From an uncultured Flavobacteriales bacterium (GTDB lineage Bacteria; Bacteroidota; Bacteroidia; Flavobacteriales_D; Sanyastnellaceae): a stretch of 54,857 nt of DNA. Of the stretch, positions 33,232-45,466 are shown piece after piece. The notes below the pieces were generated by a model. It saw nothing but the letters and a program-made list of their open reading frames with translations, was not told the origin of the DNA and made no database searches. The number at the start of each line of letters is the position of its first letter. Position 1 is the stretch's first letter. Position numbers and translations under genes: made by a program. Location of the stretch: NCBI GenBank assembly GCA_905479115.1, contig CAJQLF010000023.1, positions 1-54,857 of the forward strand, read 5' to 3'.

Positions 33232-33945
33232 GTGAAATCACTCCGTATCCTCCTTACCGGTGCCTCGAGTGGCATCGGTGCCGCCACCGCACGATTGCTT
33301 GCGAAAAAGGGCCACAAGCTCTTTCTTTTGGCACGAACCGAAGAACCGTTGCAAGCAATTGCCGCAGAATTTGAGGAGGGACAAGTCCAATGGCAGGTTG
33401 CAGATGTAACGAGAACCGAAGACCTCGATCGCGCACGCAACACGATGATTCAATCGTGGGGAGGCATTGATGTCTGTATACCGAACGCAGGTTTGGGGAT
33501 TTTTTCACCACTCAAGGAAGCTCAGTTAGCAGATTGGAAGAACATGATCGATGTCAACGTTCAAGGCGTTTTGAACACCCTGCATTGTGCACTCCCGTCG
33601 CTCATTGAAAACCGAGGACACGTGATTCAAATTGGCTCCATCGCTTCTCGCAATGTCTTTGCTAACAGCGGGGTTTACTGCGCCACGAAACATGCTGTCT
33701 TGGCGATAAGCGAGGCACTTCGCATCGAGTTCCGAGAAGAGCTGGCCGTCACCACCATCAATCCCGGTGCCGTCAATACGAGGTTCATCGACCAAACCCG
33801 AGACGATGCTCTCAGGGAATCGTACCGTCCTCAGTTTGAAGCCGGCATGGATTCCCATTTTATCGCGGAGGCTATTGCAACCGCCATTGAAGCAAAAGGA
33901 CGTGGCATCTTCAGTGAAATTACGGTTCGTCCCGATCGCCGATGA
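33232..33945 (+). CDS. Short-chain dehydrogenase/reductase family oxidoreductase
   Basis: A classical SDR of 237 residues with a Rossmann fold. The NAD(P)-binding motif TGASSGIG is at residues ~9-16, followed by the NAG segment in PNAGLGIF, the catalytic serine region IGSIASR and the catalytic YCATK (Tyr and Lys). NPGAVNTRF follows. The substrate is unknown. The start is GTG 33232; the overlapping ATG at 33230 is immediately closed by TGA. Its stop overlaps the ATG of the glycosyltransferase by 4 bases, so the two may act in one cell-envelope or polysaccharide pathway, though this is inference. Confidence 0.9.
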   Translation: MKSLRILLTGASSGIGAATARLLAKKGHKLFLLARTEEPLQAIAAEFEEGQVQWQVADVTRTEDLDRARNTMIQSWGGIDVCIPNAGLGIFSPLKEAQLADWKNMIDVNVQGVLNTLHCALPSLIENRGHVIQIGSIASRNVFANSGVYCATKHAVLAISEALRIEFREELAVTTINPGAVNTRFIDQTRDDALRESYRPQFEAGMDSHFIAEAIATAIEAKGRGIFSEITVRPDRR

Positions 33946-35033
33946 AAATTAGCTTCCTATCAAGTTCCTCTGGATGGGGCGGTTTGGAGCAAAACCTGCT
34001 GCGCTATGCGCGTTGGATGAATGAGGTGGGGCATGATGTTGAGCTGAACTGCGTAGCGGAAACGGCACTTGCTCGAGAAGCTGCCAATCAAGGCCAGCGC
34101 ATTCGTTTCATCGCCCGGCAGCCCCGGCATTATCCGCTGCGAGCTGCTCGTGTTCTCCGACGGCACCTGCAGCAAAATTCGACTGAGGTACTTTGGGTCA
34201 GAGATCCTCGAGACTTGAGCTTGTGCAGCGGGGCCGTAAGAGGAATCAAAACGCGACTCCTGTTCCATCAAGGAATGCAGATCCCCAAACCCAAAAAAGC
34301 GCCTTGGCATGCGTTGAGATTTAACCAAATAGATGCCTGGGTTGCACCGCTCGAACACTTGCAAAAACAAGTTCTTCAAAACACGAGCATTCCCTCACAC
34401 CGCGTGCATGTCATCCCCCTCGCCCTCGGCGATCATTGGTTTGAGCATCATCGGCAAAGCCGAAATATCCTGCGCACGGAATGGGGGCTTCCATTGGATG
34501 CTCAAGTGGTGGGGCTTTTTGGTCGCCTCGACTCCTTGAAGGGGCAGCGCACCTTACTGGGCGCCCTAGCTCAACCAGAAGGGCTGAAATGGCACGCGTT
34601 GCTCGTAGGAGAAAACACCCGTGATGAACTCAAAGACGAACAGCAGACCCTGCAACGTCTTGCCCAGACATTGGGCGTATCCGACCGGGTGCACTGGCAC
34701 GCGCCGGTCACCGATTTGCGCGGAGCCTATGACGCCTGCGACGCGTTCGCCATGTGCAGCTTGTCAGAAACCTTCGGAATGGTGACGATCGAAGCCATGG
34801 CGCGCAACCTTCCCGTCATTGGGACGAACGCAGGCGGGACCCCTGAACTGCTCCTCCATGGAGAAGCAGGCGTGCTCTTTGAACCCAACGATTCCAAGGC
34901 TTTGGCACGGGCATTGGCAGACTTTAAAAAGTGGCCTATTCCACCTCCTGGGCACAGACAAAAATTTCAAAAATCGACCGCTTTGAAAAAGTGGAGTCAA
35001 TTGTTGGACAGCCTTCGTTCATCTCCTTCGTAA
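33942..35033 (+). CDS. Family 4 glycosyltransferase
   Basis: This 363-residue GT-B glycosyltransferase transfers a sugar from a nucleotide donor onto an unknown acceptor. The N-terminal domain opens with SSSGWGGLEQNLLRYARWM. The C-terminal donor-binding domain carries VVGLFGRLDSLKGQRTLL and the EX7E-type motif SLSETFGMVTIEAMA, followed by NAGGTPELL. No transmembrane segment or signal peptide is seen. Its coupling to the upstream SDR by a 4-base overlap, and the absence of other sugar genes nearby, leave its pathway open. Confidence 0.9.
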   Translation: MKISFLSSSSGWGGLEQNLLRYARWMNEVGHDVELNCVAETALAREAANQGQRIRFIARQPRHYPLRAARVLRRHLQQNSTEVLWVRDPRDLSLCSGAVRGIKTRLLFHQGMQIPKPKKAPWHALRFNQIDAWVAPLEHLQKQVLQNTSIPSHRVHVIPLALGDHWFEHHRQSRNILRTEWGLPLDAQVVGLFGRLDSLKGQRTLLGALAQPEGLKWHALLVGENTRDELKDEQQTLQRLAQTLGVSDRVHWHAPVTDLRGAYDACDAFAMCSLSETFGMVTIEAMARNLPVIGTNAGGTPELLLHGEAGVLFEPNDSKALARALADFKKWPIPPPGHRQKFQKSTALKKWSQLLDSLRSSPS

Positions 35034-35045
35034 ATTCGCGCTCTC

Positions 35046-36647
35046 ATGGGCACGATACAAGAAGAAATCAATCGGCGGCGAACCTTCGCCATCATCAGTC
35101 ACCCGGACGCGGGCAAGACGACGCTCACGGAAAAATTCTTGTTGTTTGGTGGCGCCATCCAAACGGCGGGTGCGGTGAAAAACAACAAGATCACCAAAAC
35201 TGCTGCATCGGACTTCATGGAAATCGAGCGGCAGAGGGGAATATCCGTCGCCACTTCGGTCATGGCCTTTCATTACAAGGATCGCCTTATCAATTTGCTT
35301 GACACACCGGGACACCGGGATTTTGCAGAAGACACCTACCGAACGCTAACTGCTGTAGATAGTGTCATTTTGGTCGTGGATTGCGTCAAAGGAGTTGAAG
35401 CGCAAACGGAGCGGCTCATGGAAGTCTGTCGCATGCGGAATACGCCCGTCATCGTCTTCATTAATAAAATGGATTTAGAGGGGCAAGACCCTTTTGATCT
35501 TTTGGATGAATTGGAAGAAAAACTAAAAATTCAAGTGCGTCCGCTGAGCTGGCCCATCAGTGGAGGCCAGTCGTTTAAAGGCGTTTATAGTCTGTACGAA
35601 AAGGAACTGCGGCTTTTCAATCCGGACAAAACAAAAATTGCGAAGGAGGTCCTGTCCATTGAGGACATAGCCGATCCCGAACTCGATGATTTGGTGACGA
35701 CAGAGCATGCTGAGCAATTGCGCAAGGACGTTGAATTAATTGAAGGCGTTTATGAGACGTGGGACCCCAACCCTTATTTGCAAGGGGAATTGGCCCCCGT
35801 ATTTTTTGGAAGCGCCGTCAATAATTTTGGGATCCAGGAAATGTTGGACACCTTCATTGACATTGCCCCAGACCCGCGACCACGTTCCACCGATGTGCGA
35901 GAGGTGACACCAACTGAGCCGAAGTTCACCGGTTTCATCTTTAAAATTCACGCCAACATTGACCCGCGTCACCGAGATCGCATCGCATTCATGCGGGTAT
36001 GCAGCGGGCAGTTTAAACGGAACACCTTCTTTACCCACACCCGACTTCAAAAGAAGATGAAGTTTGCAAACCCGGCAACATTTCTCGCCCAGGACAAGAA
36101 CCTCGTGGACGAAGCTTGGCCAGGCGACGTGGTCGGTTTGTATGATACCGGAACATTCAAAATTGGGGACACGCTCACCGAAGGGGAAAACATGCAGTTT
36201 CGAGGGATTCCAAGTTTCTCGCCTGAAATTTTCAAGGAGTTGGTCAACAAGGATCCCATGAAAAGCAAGCAGCTTGAAAAAGGAATCCAACAATTGACGG
36301 ACGAGGGAGTGGCTCAGCTGTTTGTGCGAGAATTAGGCAATCGGAAGATTGTGGGCACCGTCGGCGAGTTGCAGTTCGAGGTCATCCAATACCGCCTGGA
36401 ACACGAATACGGCGCAAAATGCGAGTTTCAAGCCAAGAAATACTATAAAGCCTGCTGGATCGTTAGTGACAACGAACCGAAGCTCGAAGAATTTAAACGA
36501 ATCAAAGGCACAGAAATGGTCAAGGACAAGGATGGCAATGATGTTTTCTTGGCTCCCTCCAAGTTTTTATTGGACATGGAAATAGCGAACTACCCCGACT
36601 TGACCTTTCACTTCACTTCTGAATTCAAAACTTCACAGGCCTCATAA
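35046..36647 (+). CDS. prfC: Peptide chain release factor 3
   Basis: RF3 is the GTPase that removes RF1/RF2 from the ribosome after peptide release. The 533 residues show the translational GTPase signatures [12 protein letters not shown] (G1), RGISVATSV (G2), [12 protein letters not shown] (G3) and NKMD (G4). The RF3-specific C-terminal domain follows, with [20 protein letters not shown]. It begins 12 bases after the glycosyltransferase gene, so it may share its transcript, but the functions are unrelated. Confidence 0.97.
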   Translation: MGTIQEEINRRRTFAIISHPDAGKTTLTEKFLLFGGAIQTAGAVKNNKITKTAASDFMEIERQRGISVATSVMAFHYKDRLINLLDTPGHRDFAEDTYRTLTAVDSVILVVDCVKGVEAQTERLMEVCRMRNTPVIVFINKMDLEGQDPFDLLDELEEKLKIQVRPLSWPISGGQSFKGVYSLYEKELRLFNPDKTKIAKEVLSIEDIADPELDDLVTTEHAEQLRKDVELIEGVYETWDPNPYLQGELAPVFFGSAVNNFGIQEMLDTFIDIAPDPRPRSTDVREVTPTEPKFTGFIFKIHANIDPRHRDRIAFMRVCSGQFKRNTFFTHTRLQKKMKFANPATFLAQDKNLVDEAWPGDVVGLYDTGTFKIGDTLTEGENMQFRGIPSFSPEIFKELVNKDPMKSKQLEKGIQQLTDEGVAQLFVRELGNRKIVGTVGELQFEVIQYRLEHEYGAKCEFQAKKYYKACWIVSDNEPKLEEFKRIKGTEMVKDKDGNDVFLAPSKFLLDMEIANYPDLTFHFTSEFKTSQAS

Positions 36648-36682
36648 CTTGGCCTTTTGCCTCATCGCCTTACCTTGACACC

Positions 36683-37321
36683 ATGAGACTTTTTCTTTCG
36701 TTTTGCCTCAGTATGACGGTTATCCCCTTGGCCTTTAGTCAAGATACCCTTTCTGTGGAGCCATCGGCGGAAGTGGTTCAAATCAGTGGAATGGTGGTCA
36801 CCGGAGACTCTTTGGCTCCTCTTGCCTACGCGACGGTTTTTCGGGCCCGAGACTTGCGCGGTACCATGACCGATGTGAATGGATTTTTTAGCATCCCTGC
36901 ATTGGCCGGTGATACGCTCACCGTCTCATCCATTGGTTATTTGACCCAAGCCTTTGCCGTTCCCACTGACCTGGAACTTCCGCGCATGAATGTGGTCCAG
37001 CCCTTAGGTCGAGACACGGTGGCACTGGAACAAGCATTTATTTACCCTTGGCCCACCAAAGAGCGGTTTAAGGAAGAGTTTCTTCAATTACAGTTGTCCC
37101 CCGATGCCTACGCAATTGGACAAGAACGGCTGGATCCTGCTGCACTGTACGATCGCTTAATGGACGTCGGACGAGACGGAAGTGAAGTATACAGTTATAC
37201 GGTTCAGCAGCAAGCGGAACAGAGCTATTACCAAGGGCAATTGCCTCCCCTCAACATATTCAATCCTGTTGCCTGGGCTAAATTCATCGATGCCGTGCGC
37301 AACGGGTCGCTTAAGCGATGA
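36683..37321 (+). CDS. Secreted carboxypeptidase-regulatory-like domain protein
   Basis: This 212-residue exported protein has a signal peptide (MRLFLSFCLSMTVIPLAFS) and one carboxypeptidase-regulatory-like (transthyretin-type) beta-sandwich at residues ~33-115, recognisable from ISGMVVTGDSLAPLAYATVF, GTMTDVNGFFSI and LTVSSIGYLTQ. The remaining ~95 residues (PWPTKERFKEEFLQLQL onwards) are not recognised; similar small proteins are found next to TonB-dependent receptors in Bacteroidota. Its stop overlaps the ATG of the receptor gene by 4 bases, so it is translationally coupled to it and probably functions with it. Confidence 0.8.
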   Translation: MRLFLSFCLSMTVIPLAFSQDTLSVEPSAEVVQISGMVVTGDSLAPLAYATVFRARDLRGTMTDVNGFFSIPALAGDTLTVSSIGYLTQAFAVPTDLELPRMNVVQPLGRDTVALEQAFIYPWPTKERFKEEFLQLQLSPDAYAIGQERLDPAALYDRLMDVGRDGSEVYSYTVQQQAEQSYYQGQLPPLNIFNPVAWAKFIDAVRNGSLKR

Positions 37322-39891
37322 ACACATCTTCTAGCAGAACGCTGTGGATTCTCATGGGCGCGTTGGCTCTTTTGGCCACTCAAACCTTGCACGCGCAAGA
37401 AAAGGGAACCATCCAAGGAACGGTGACCAATGATGCGGGATCTCCTCTGCCCGGAGCTACGGTTATTCCATTGGACCAACAATCATCAGCGGTCGTCACC
37501 AACAACCGAGGGGAATATTCGATAAAATTGCGGCCCGGCCCATGGATTGTTCGGTTCGGCTTTGTCGGATTTAAGTCCCAAGACGCTGTGTTCAATGTCC
37601 AAGCGGCTGATACCCTCGTGAAAAACATTCAGCTCCGTGCTGGAGTTGCTTTAAGCACATCCGAGGTGATTGCCGACGGTGATCGGTCAGCACCTGTCCA
37701 AAGGATCGACCCCAAAATCGCCAGTCGCATTCCCTCACCCCGAGGAACCATAGAAGATCTGCTCATTCAGGCTCCAGTGAATTTCAATAGCGAGTTGTCA
37801 AGCGGGTACAACGTGCGCGGCGGAAGCTTTGATGAAAACTTAGTCTATGTCAACGACATCGAAGTGTACCGGCCCTTTCTGGTTCGCGCAGGTCAGCAAG
37901 AAGGGCTGTCATTCCCCAATCCTGACATGGTCGAATCCATCAACTTTTCAGCCGGTGGATTTGAAGCGAAATACGGCGATAAACTGAGCTCTGTATTGGA
38001 CATCCGATACCGCAAACCCAATGCGCGTAAGACGCGGATAACATCCAGTATGCTCGGTGCTCAAATTCAACAGGATTGGGCAAGTGCCGCAGGGCCAAAT
38101 GGGCACAAAAAGTTCACAGTCAATACAGGCATACGCTACCGCGACAACTCTTACGTTTTGGGCTCATTGGATGAAGGAGGTGAATACCAACCGCGCTATG
38201 TAGACGTCCAAAGTTTTATCACATGGGACCCCGATGGTTATGGCCCTTGGGAGTTTGAAGCGCTGGGCATATTTGGACAAAATCAGTACCAATTCAATCC
38301 CATAAAACGCGAATCAGACGTTGGAAACATCAACGAAGCACTCCGTCTGACGGTGTATTTCGACGGCCAAGAAAAGACCTCCTATCAAACTGGATTTGGG
38401 GCGTTTGGTGTCAATTACATCACCGAGAATCACCGATTTCGATGGATATCATCAGCTTTCCAAACTGCTGAATCTGAGACATTCGATATCCTTGGAGCGT
38501 ATTGGCTGGATGAACTTGAGCGAGATTTGGGATCGGATGCTTTGGGCGAGGCCGCGGTAAGCCGAGGGGTAGGTGCTTTTCTTAACCATGCCCGTAATCG
38601 GTTGTATGCCAATGTCTACAGCAGCGCCCTCAAAGGATCGAGCGCTTGGGGACAAGATCGCGGTTTTTTGGAATGGGGCTTAAAGTGGCAAGCGGAGGAC
38701 ATCGAAGATTACCTGTCCGAATGGTCGCTTGTGGACTCTGCCGGGTTCATTACCCCGCATCCCCGCGACAGCATTGGATACATTGGAGATGGCCCTGACC
38801 AAGTCATCCAATTGGACGATGTCATTCGAGCAGAGAACCAGATTGAAACACAGCGTGCTCAAGCATTCGTGCAAAATACTTGGCGCTGGAAGGATGCATC
38901 GGAAGGACAGTGGAAGTTCAATGCCGGAGTTCGCGGACATTGGTGGCAAAACAATCAGCAAACGCAAGGACCAGGGTTGGTTGGGGGTCCACGTGGTCAC
39001 CTCTCCTATCAACCACTCAAGGCTGACGATGAACCTTCGACTGTCTTCAGCTTATCTGGAGGCGTTTACTGGCAACCGGCATTCTACCGAGAAATGCGCG
39101 GATTTGACGGCACGCTAAATCCAGATATTGGCTCGCAACGTGCGATTCATACTGTGCTGGGCATGGATCGAATATTTGAAATGTACGGACGGCCTTTCAA
39201 AATGGTGGGCGAATTGTACTACAAAGACATGGACTTCCTCATACCGTATGAAATTGAAAACGTTCGCCAGCGATATTACGGGCGAAATAACAGCTCTGGT
39301 TATGCGACAGGAGCTGATTTTATGCTCAACGGTGAGTTCATCGACGGAATTCAAAGTTGGTTTCGGTTGTCGGTTCTGAAAACAGAAGAAGACCTCAACG
39401 ATGACGCCTATTGGCAGTATTACAACGACGAGGGACAGCCGATCATCGCTGGCTACACGCTGAACAATGTGGTCTCGGACAGCTCAGAAATTGTTCCTGG
39501 ATTCATCCCCCGACAGACAGACCAGCGTATTAACATGAGTCTATTATTTCAAGATGAAATGCCCGGTAATGAGACCTTCAAAGTCCTCGTTAGCCTGTAC
39601 TTTGGAACCGGACTCCCATTTGGCCCTCCTTCTTTTGATCGCTATAAAGATGTATTGAGAACGCCGACCTACCGGCGGGTGGACATCGGATTTTCTCGTG
39701 AATTGTTCGACAAAATAAATGCGCCAATCGGAGGACCAACGGGATTTGTTTCCGTCGAAATATTCAATATTCTCGGAATTCGAAACACCATTAACCATAC
39801 GTGGATAGAAGATGTTAATGGACGGCTTTATGCAATCCCCAATTACCTTACCAATAGACGAGTCAACTTGAAAGTGGGCGTTAATTTTTAA
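37318..39891 (+). CDS. TonB-dependent receptor
   Basis: This 857-residue outer-membrane transporter has a signal peptide ending LHAQ, an N-terminal carboxypeptidase-regulatory-like domain (residues ~28-105, GTIQGTVTNDAGSPLPGATV), a plug domain with NVRGGSFDENLVYVNDIEVY and FSAGGFEAKYGDKLSSVLDI, and a ~600-residue beta barrel ending in the aromatic-terminated strand RVNLKVGVNF. The ligand cannot be read from the sequence; no SusD-like partner is encoded beside it, which argues against a polysaccharide utilisation locus. It lies between the coupled regulatory-domain protein and a lectin-like T9SS substrate gene only 8 bases downstream, so all three may be one operon. Confidence 0.95.
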   Translation: MNTSSSRTLWILMGALALLATQTLHAQEKGTIQGTVTNDAGSPLPGATVIPLDQQSSAVVTNNRGEYSIKLRPGPWIVRFGFVGFKSQDAVFNVQAADTLVKNIQLRAGVALSTSEVIADGDRSAPVQRIDPKIASRIPSPRGTIEDLLIQAPVNFNSELSSGYNVRGGSFDENLVYVNDIEVYRPFLVRAGQQEGLSFPNPDMVESINFSAGGFEAKYGDKLSSVLDIRYRKPNARKTRITSSMLGAQIQQDWASAAGPNGHKKFTVNTGIRYRDNSYVLGSLDEGGEYQPRYVDVQSFITWDPDGYGPWEFEALGIFGQNQYQFNPIKRESDVGNINEALRLTVYFDGQEKTSYQTGFGAFGVNYITENHRFRWISSAFQTAESETFDILGAYWLDELERDLGSDALGEAAVSRGVGAFLNHARNRLYANVYSSALKGSSAWGQDRGFLEWGLKWQAEDIEDYLSEWSLVDSAGFITPHPRDSIGYIGDGPDQVIQLDDVIRAENQIETQRAQAFVQNTWRWKDASEGQWKFNAGVRGHWWQNNQQTQGPGLVGGPRGHLSYQPLKADDEPSTVFSLSGGVYWQPAFYREMRGFDGTLNPDIGSQRAIHTVLGMDRIFEMYGRPFKMVGELYYKDMDFLIPYEIENVRQRYYGRNNSSGYATGADFMLNGEFIDGIQSWFRLSVLKTEEDLNDDAYWQYYNDEGQPIIAGYTLNNVVSDSSEIVPGFIPRQTDQRINMSLLFQDEMPGNETFKVLVSLYFGTGLPFGPPSFDRYKDVLRTPTYRRVDIGFSRELFDKINAPIGGPTGFVSVEIFNILGIRNTINHTWIEDVNGRLYAIPNYLTNRRVNLKVGVNF

Positions 39892-39899
39892 TTGAAACC

Positions 39900-41912
39900 A
39901 TGTCCAGATTGCACCTCAATCCACAGCGATGTGCTGCGTTATTGCTGGCTTTGACTAGCGCATTCAACGCACCCTTGATTGCGCAGTCGTACTTTTTAAA
40001 TGGTACAGCCCAAGAAGCTGGAACGGACTGTTATCAACTCACAACCACGCAAGGCAATCAAAACGGAGCCGTCTGGTCTGCCGACTTCATCGACTTAAGT
40101 CAGCCATTCGACCTCAATTTGACCATGAATTTTGGTGACCTTGACATCGGCGGTGCAGACGGAATGGTGTTTGTCTTACAAGACGTTGGAACATCCGCCT
40201 TGGGACAAACTGGAGGAGGATTAGGATTCAATGGATTCGACCCCAGTTTTGGCATTGAATTCGACACCTGGCAAAATGGGCAGTATGGGGACCTCGTCCA
40301 AGATCATATCGGATTCATTTCAGACGGAAGTGTAGACCATGCTCCACCGAGCGGTCTCGGCGGACCAGTAACAGCCAACATAGATGGAGCAAATATCGAA
40401 GACGGTGAGGACCATCCTGTGCGCATCACTTGGGATCCGAATGCGCAGATTATTGCGGTATACTTTGATTGCGAAATGAGACTGTTCAATGAAATCGACC
40501 TCATTGGGGATGTTTTTTCTGGACAAGAGCTCGTGTATTGGGGGTTCACAGGAAGCACCGGAGGATCGTACAACAATCAAAGTGTCTGCCTGTCCCCTAC
40601 CATTTTGGCCACTGGCCCAGAGACCATGGTATGCCCGGGAGGCTCCGTGGAACTGAACGTCGTGGGAGCGCCTGGAACGGACTACGCATGGGAGCCTAGC
40701 ACCTTTTTATCTGATTCTGTCGGCGCGAATGTTTGGTGCACACCAGATACATCCATCACCTATTTCGTTACCTATGATGGGTTTTGCGAAAATGACATTC
40801 AAGACAGCATTGTGGTTGAAGTCGCTGAATTGGTAGCTTCTGCCGAAGCCAGCCCCGGTCTTACCCTCAATTGCCTCATCCCATCCATTGGACTTTACGG
40901 GGGCAGCAATTTCTCAGATGGAATAGATTACCAATGGATCAGCGCGAATGGAGGCAATATCCCATCCAACCTCGGCCCTAATGCCACGGTTGATGCTCCC
41001 GGCAATTACTGGCTTGTGGTTACCTCGGATGATGAGGTTTGTACGGATACCCTCGAGGTTGAAATCATCGGAGATTTTAGGACGTACGAAAGCACAGTCA
41101 CTGCATCTTCAAATCAGCTCAACTGCCTCTACGATTCTGTCCTACTCACCCTTGAAACCGCGCCTGAATCCCTCCTTGAATGGATTGTTCCATCGAATGC
41201 CTCGTTCAATTGGATTGATGAGCCATTTGAACTCTGGACGGAAACCAGCGGAGTATGGCAAATTGTCACCACGCATCCAGAAAGCGGCTGTGAGACTTCT
41301 GTTTCACTGGAAATTGGTTCCGATTTCACCCCTCCAGAAGTCCATGCCGGATTTGCGGATACGCTGACCTGTTCCGTGCCGACCTCAACAGTCAGTGGCG
41401 TAGAGGTATCCCCACAGGGTTACACGCCCATTTTGGAATGGTCCTGGACCGAAGGGGCCCTTAATTCCTTCGCACCTTGGAGCACCGAAGAACCCCAGGT
41501 CCTGCTGCCTGGGACTTATTATTTGAATGTAACCTTTGAAGAAAATGGCTGCACCGGATTGGATTCTCTGGTCGTCGTGCAAGACCCTGAAGCGACCATT
41601 GACGCAAGCTCCGCACAGTTTCCAAATGTCATCTCCCCGAACAAAGATGGCAAAAATGAGCGCCTCACCTTGTACCTCGCAGAGAATCCGGACTTTCCTC
41701 TTCTGTCAATTGTTGACCAGTATGAGTTGCTCATTTTTAACCGTTGGGGCGAAGCGATCTTCTCTTCCTTCGGAGCACCCGTAGAATGGGATGGGCGCAT
41801 TAACAACAAACCCGTCACTGAAGGGACATATTACTACCGCGTGCGGTATGTCATTATTTGCGGGGAAGAACAGCGAGGCGAGCGAATAGGATCGTTTGAA
41901 ATCTTTCGCTGA
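39900..41912 (+). CDS. Lectin-like T9SS type B secreted protein
   Basis: This 670-residue exported protein carries a signal peptide (ALLLALTSAFNAPLIAQ). An L-type (legume) lectin-like domain covers residues ~33-230, with IGGADGMVFVLQDVG, GFDPSFGIEFDTWQNGQ and VYFDCEMRLFNEIDLIG; such beta sandwiches bind carbohydrate. Three or so Ig/PKD-like repeats follow, each with a Thr/Leu-Asn-Cys segment (LTLNCLIPSI, NQLNCLYDSV, LTCSVPTS). The last ~90 residues are a T9SS type B (gliding-associated, CHU_C-like) sorting domain: FPNVISPNKDGKNERL, LLIFNRWGEAIFSS and GTYYYRVRYVI. It is therefore secreted through the T9SS and attached to the surface. A polysaccharide-binding adhesin is the likely role. Confidence 0.88.
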   Translation: MSRLHLNPQRCAALLLALTSAFNAPLIAQSYFLNGTAQEAGTDCYQLTTTQGNQNGAVWSADFIDLSQPFDLNLTMNFGDLDIGGADGMVFVLQDVGTSALGQTGGGLGFNGFDPSFGIEFDTWQNGQYGDLVQDHIGFISDGSVDHAPPSGLGGPVTANIDGANIEDGEDHPVRITWDPNAQIIAVYFDCEMRLFNEIDLIGDVFSGQELVYWGFTGSTGGSYNNQSVCLSPTILATGPETMVCPGGSVELNVVGAPGTDYAWEPSTFLSDSVGANVWCTPDTSITYFVTYDGFCENDIQDSIVVEVAELVASAEASPGLTLNCLIPSIGLYGGSNFSDGIDYQWISANGGNIPSNLGPNATVDAPGNYWLVVTSDDEVCTDTLEVEIIGDFRTYESTVTASSNQLNCLYDSVLLTLETAPESLLEWIVPSNASFNWIDEPFELWTETSGVWQIVTTHPESGCETSVSLEIGSDFTPPEVHAGFADTLTCSVPTSTVSGVEVSPQGYTPILEWSWTEGALNSFAPWSTEEPQVLLPGTYYLNVTFEENGCTGLDSLVVVQDPEATIDASSAQFPNVISPNKDGKNERLTLYLAENPDFPLLSIVDQYELLIFNRWGEAIFSSFGAPVEWDGRINNKPVTEGTYYYRVRYVIICGEEQRGERIGSFEIFR

Positions 41913-41913
41913 T

Positions 41914-42840
41914 TCAGCTTTTAAGACGCAAGTCCTTTAGCGCCTCGACAAATTGCGCTTCAGTCAAAATGGGGATTTCCTGTGCTTGGCACTTGGCATA
42001 TTTTGACGCGCCCATGCGCTCATCCGCTACCAAAAAATCAACAGCTCCCTTCAAATACCGTTTGTACACCAGACCTTTGTTCGCCCCAGCTTTGCGCAAT
42101 TCAGCTTTTTTCGACTGATCAAATCCACTGAGGACGAATTGCTGACCCGTCCTGAATTCCTTGGGCTTCGAAGTGCGCTCCCATGCCACCAATTCATGCA
42201 AATACTCAGATCGCTGGAGGGGTTTTGTCGATTTTTTTTTGATCGACAATTTCGTCTTATAAAGAGGAACTCGGTGGGAGTGCAATCGCATGGCGTTCAC
42301 CAGTTCAGCCCAATCATTAAGCCCTCGGTTGCTGCAAGCTTCTTGAACGATGGATCCGCAAACTCGCGCATCGCTCTCCGGGTTATGGTGATCCAATGCC
42401 CATCCAAAGTGCTTCGCGACATGCTTAATTCCATGTTTGGGTAAATCGGGCCATTGAGCGCGCGCAAGTTCAAGTGTGCAGTAAAAGGTCGGTGATTCTG
42501 CCGCATCCAATCCATGAATGGAAAACGCATGCCCCAAATGTTTACACTCTACCTCCGTGGCATTGTGTGCAACAACGGGTAAGTCTCCAATCAGCGATTT
42601 GGCTGTCGCCCAAACTTCAGCAAAGCTTGGTGCCTTCAAGGTGTCGTTCAACGTATAGTCAAAGTTCCAACGTTGCCAATCTCCGAATGACTCCACAACA
42701 GGGTGAACCAATGATCGGAATTTTCGGACCTCTTCGCCCCCTTCAATGATCACCAGACCCACCTCGCAAATATTGCCGACATCACTGGTGGCGCACTCCA
42801 AATCTAAAGCTGCAAAAGACAGGTGTTTCTCTTTACTCAT
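41914..42840 (-). CDS. DnaQ-like 3'-5' exonuclease with C-terminal BRCT domain
   Basis: This 308-residue cytoplasmic protein has an N-terminal DEDDh exonuclease domain: motif I ALDLECAT with D13 and E15, motif II AHNATEVECKHL, and motif III HHNPESDA with H152 and D157. At the position of the usual motif II aspartate (after HNA-x-F) it has V97 flanked by E96 and E98. A linker (~residues 170-225) leads to a BRCT-like domain (FRTGQQFVLSGF, VDFLVADERMGASKYAKC, EIPILTEAQFVEAL). It probably trims 3' ends in DNA repair. It lies 28 bases downstream of ligA on the same strand, and LigA also ends in a BRCT domain, so a joint role in nick processing is plausible but inferred. Confidence 0.85.
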   Translation of the reverse strand: MSKEKHLSFAALDLECATSDVGNICEVGLVIIEGGEEVRKFRSLVHPVVESFGDWQRWNFDYTLNDTLKAPSFAEVWATAKSLIGDLPVVAHNATEVECKHLGHAFSIHGLDAAESPTFYCTLELARAQWPDLPKHGIKHVAKHFGWALDHHNPESDARVCGSIVQEACSNRGLNDWAELVNAMRLHSHRVPLYKTKLSIKKKSTKPLQRSEYLHELVAWERTSKPKEFRTGQQFVLSGFDQSKKAELRKAGANKGLVYKRYLKGAVDFLVADERMGASKYAKCQAQEIPILTEAQFVEALKDLRLKS

Positions 42841-42868
42841 CGTTTTTACTCGTATCCATTCGCCCTAT

Positions 42869-45337
<2,469 letters not shown>

Positions 45338-45466
45338 TTAAAGATAAATCGATGGGCCAAGCGTCGGCTTAAATATTCAGAGTTTTCTAAAGCAATTAAT
45401 CCACAATCCATTCGGAAAACATCCGAGAAATGCCTCCGGTCTACACCCACAATTTTCGTTCTTTGA

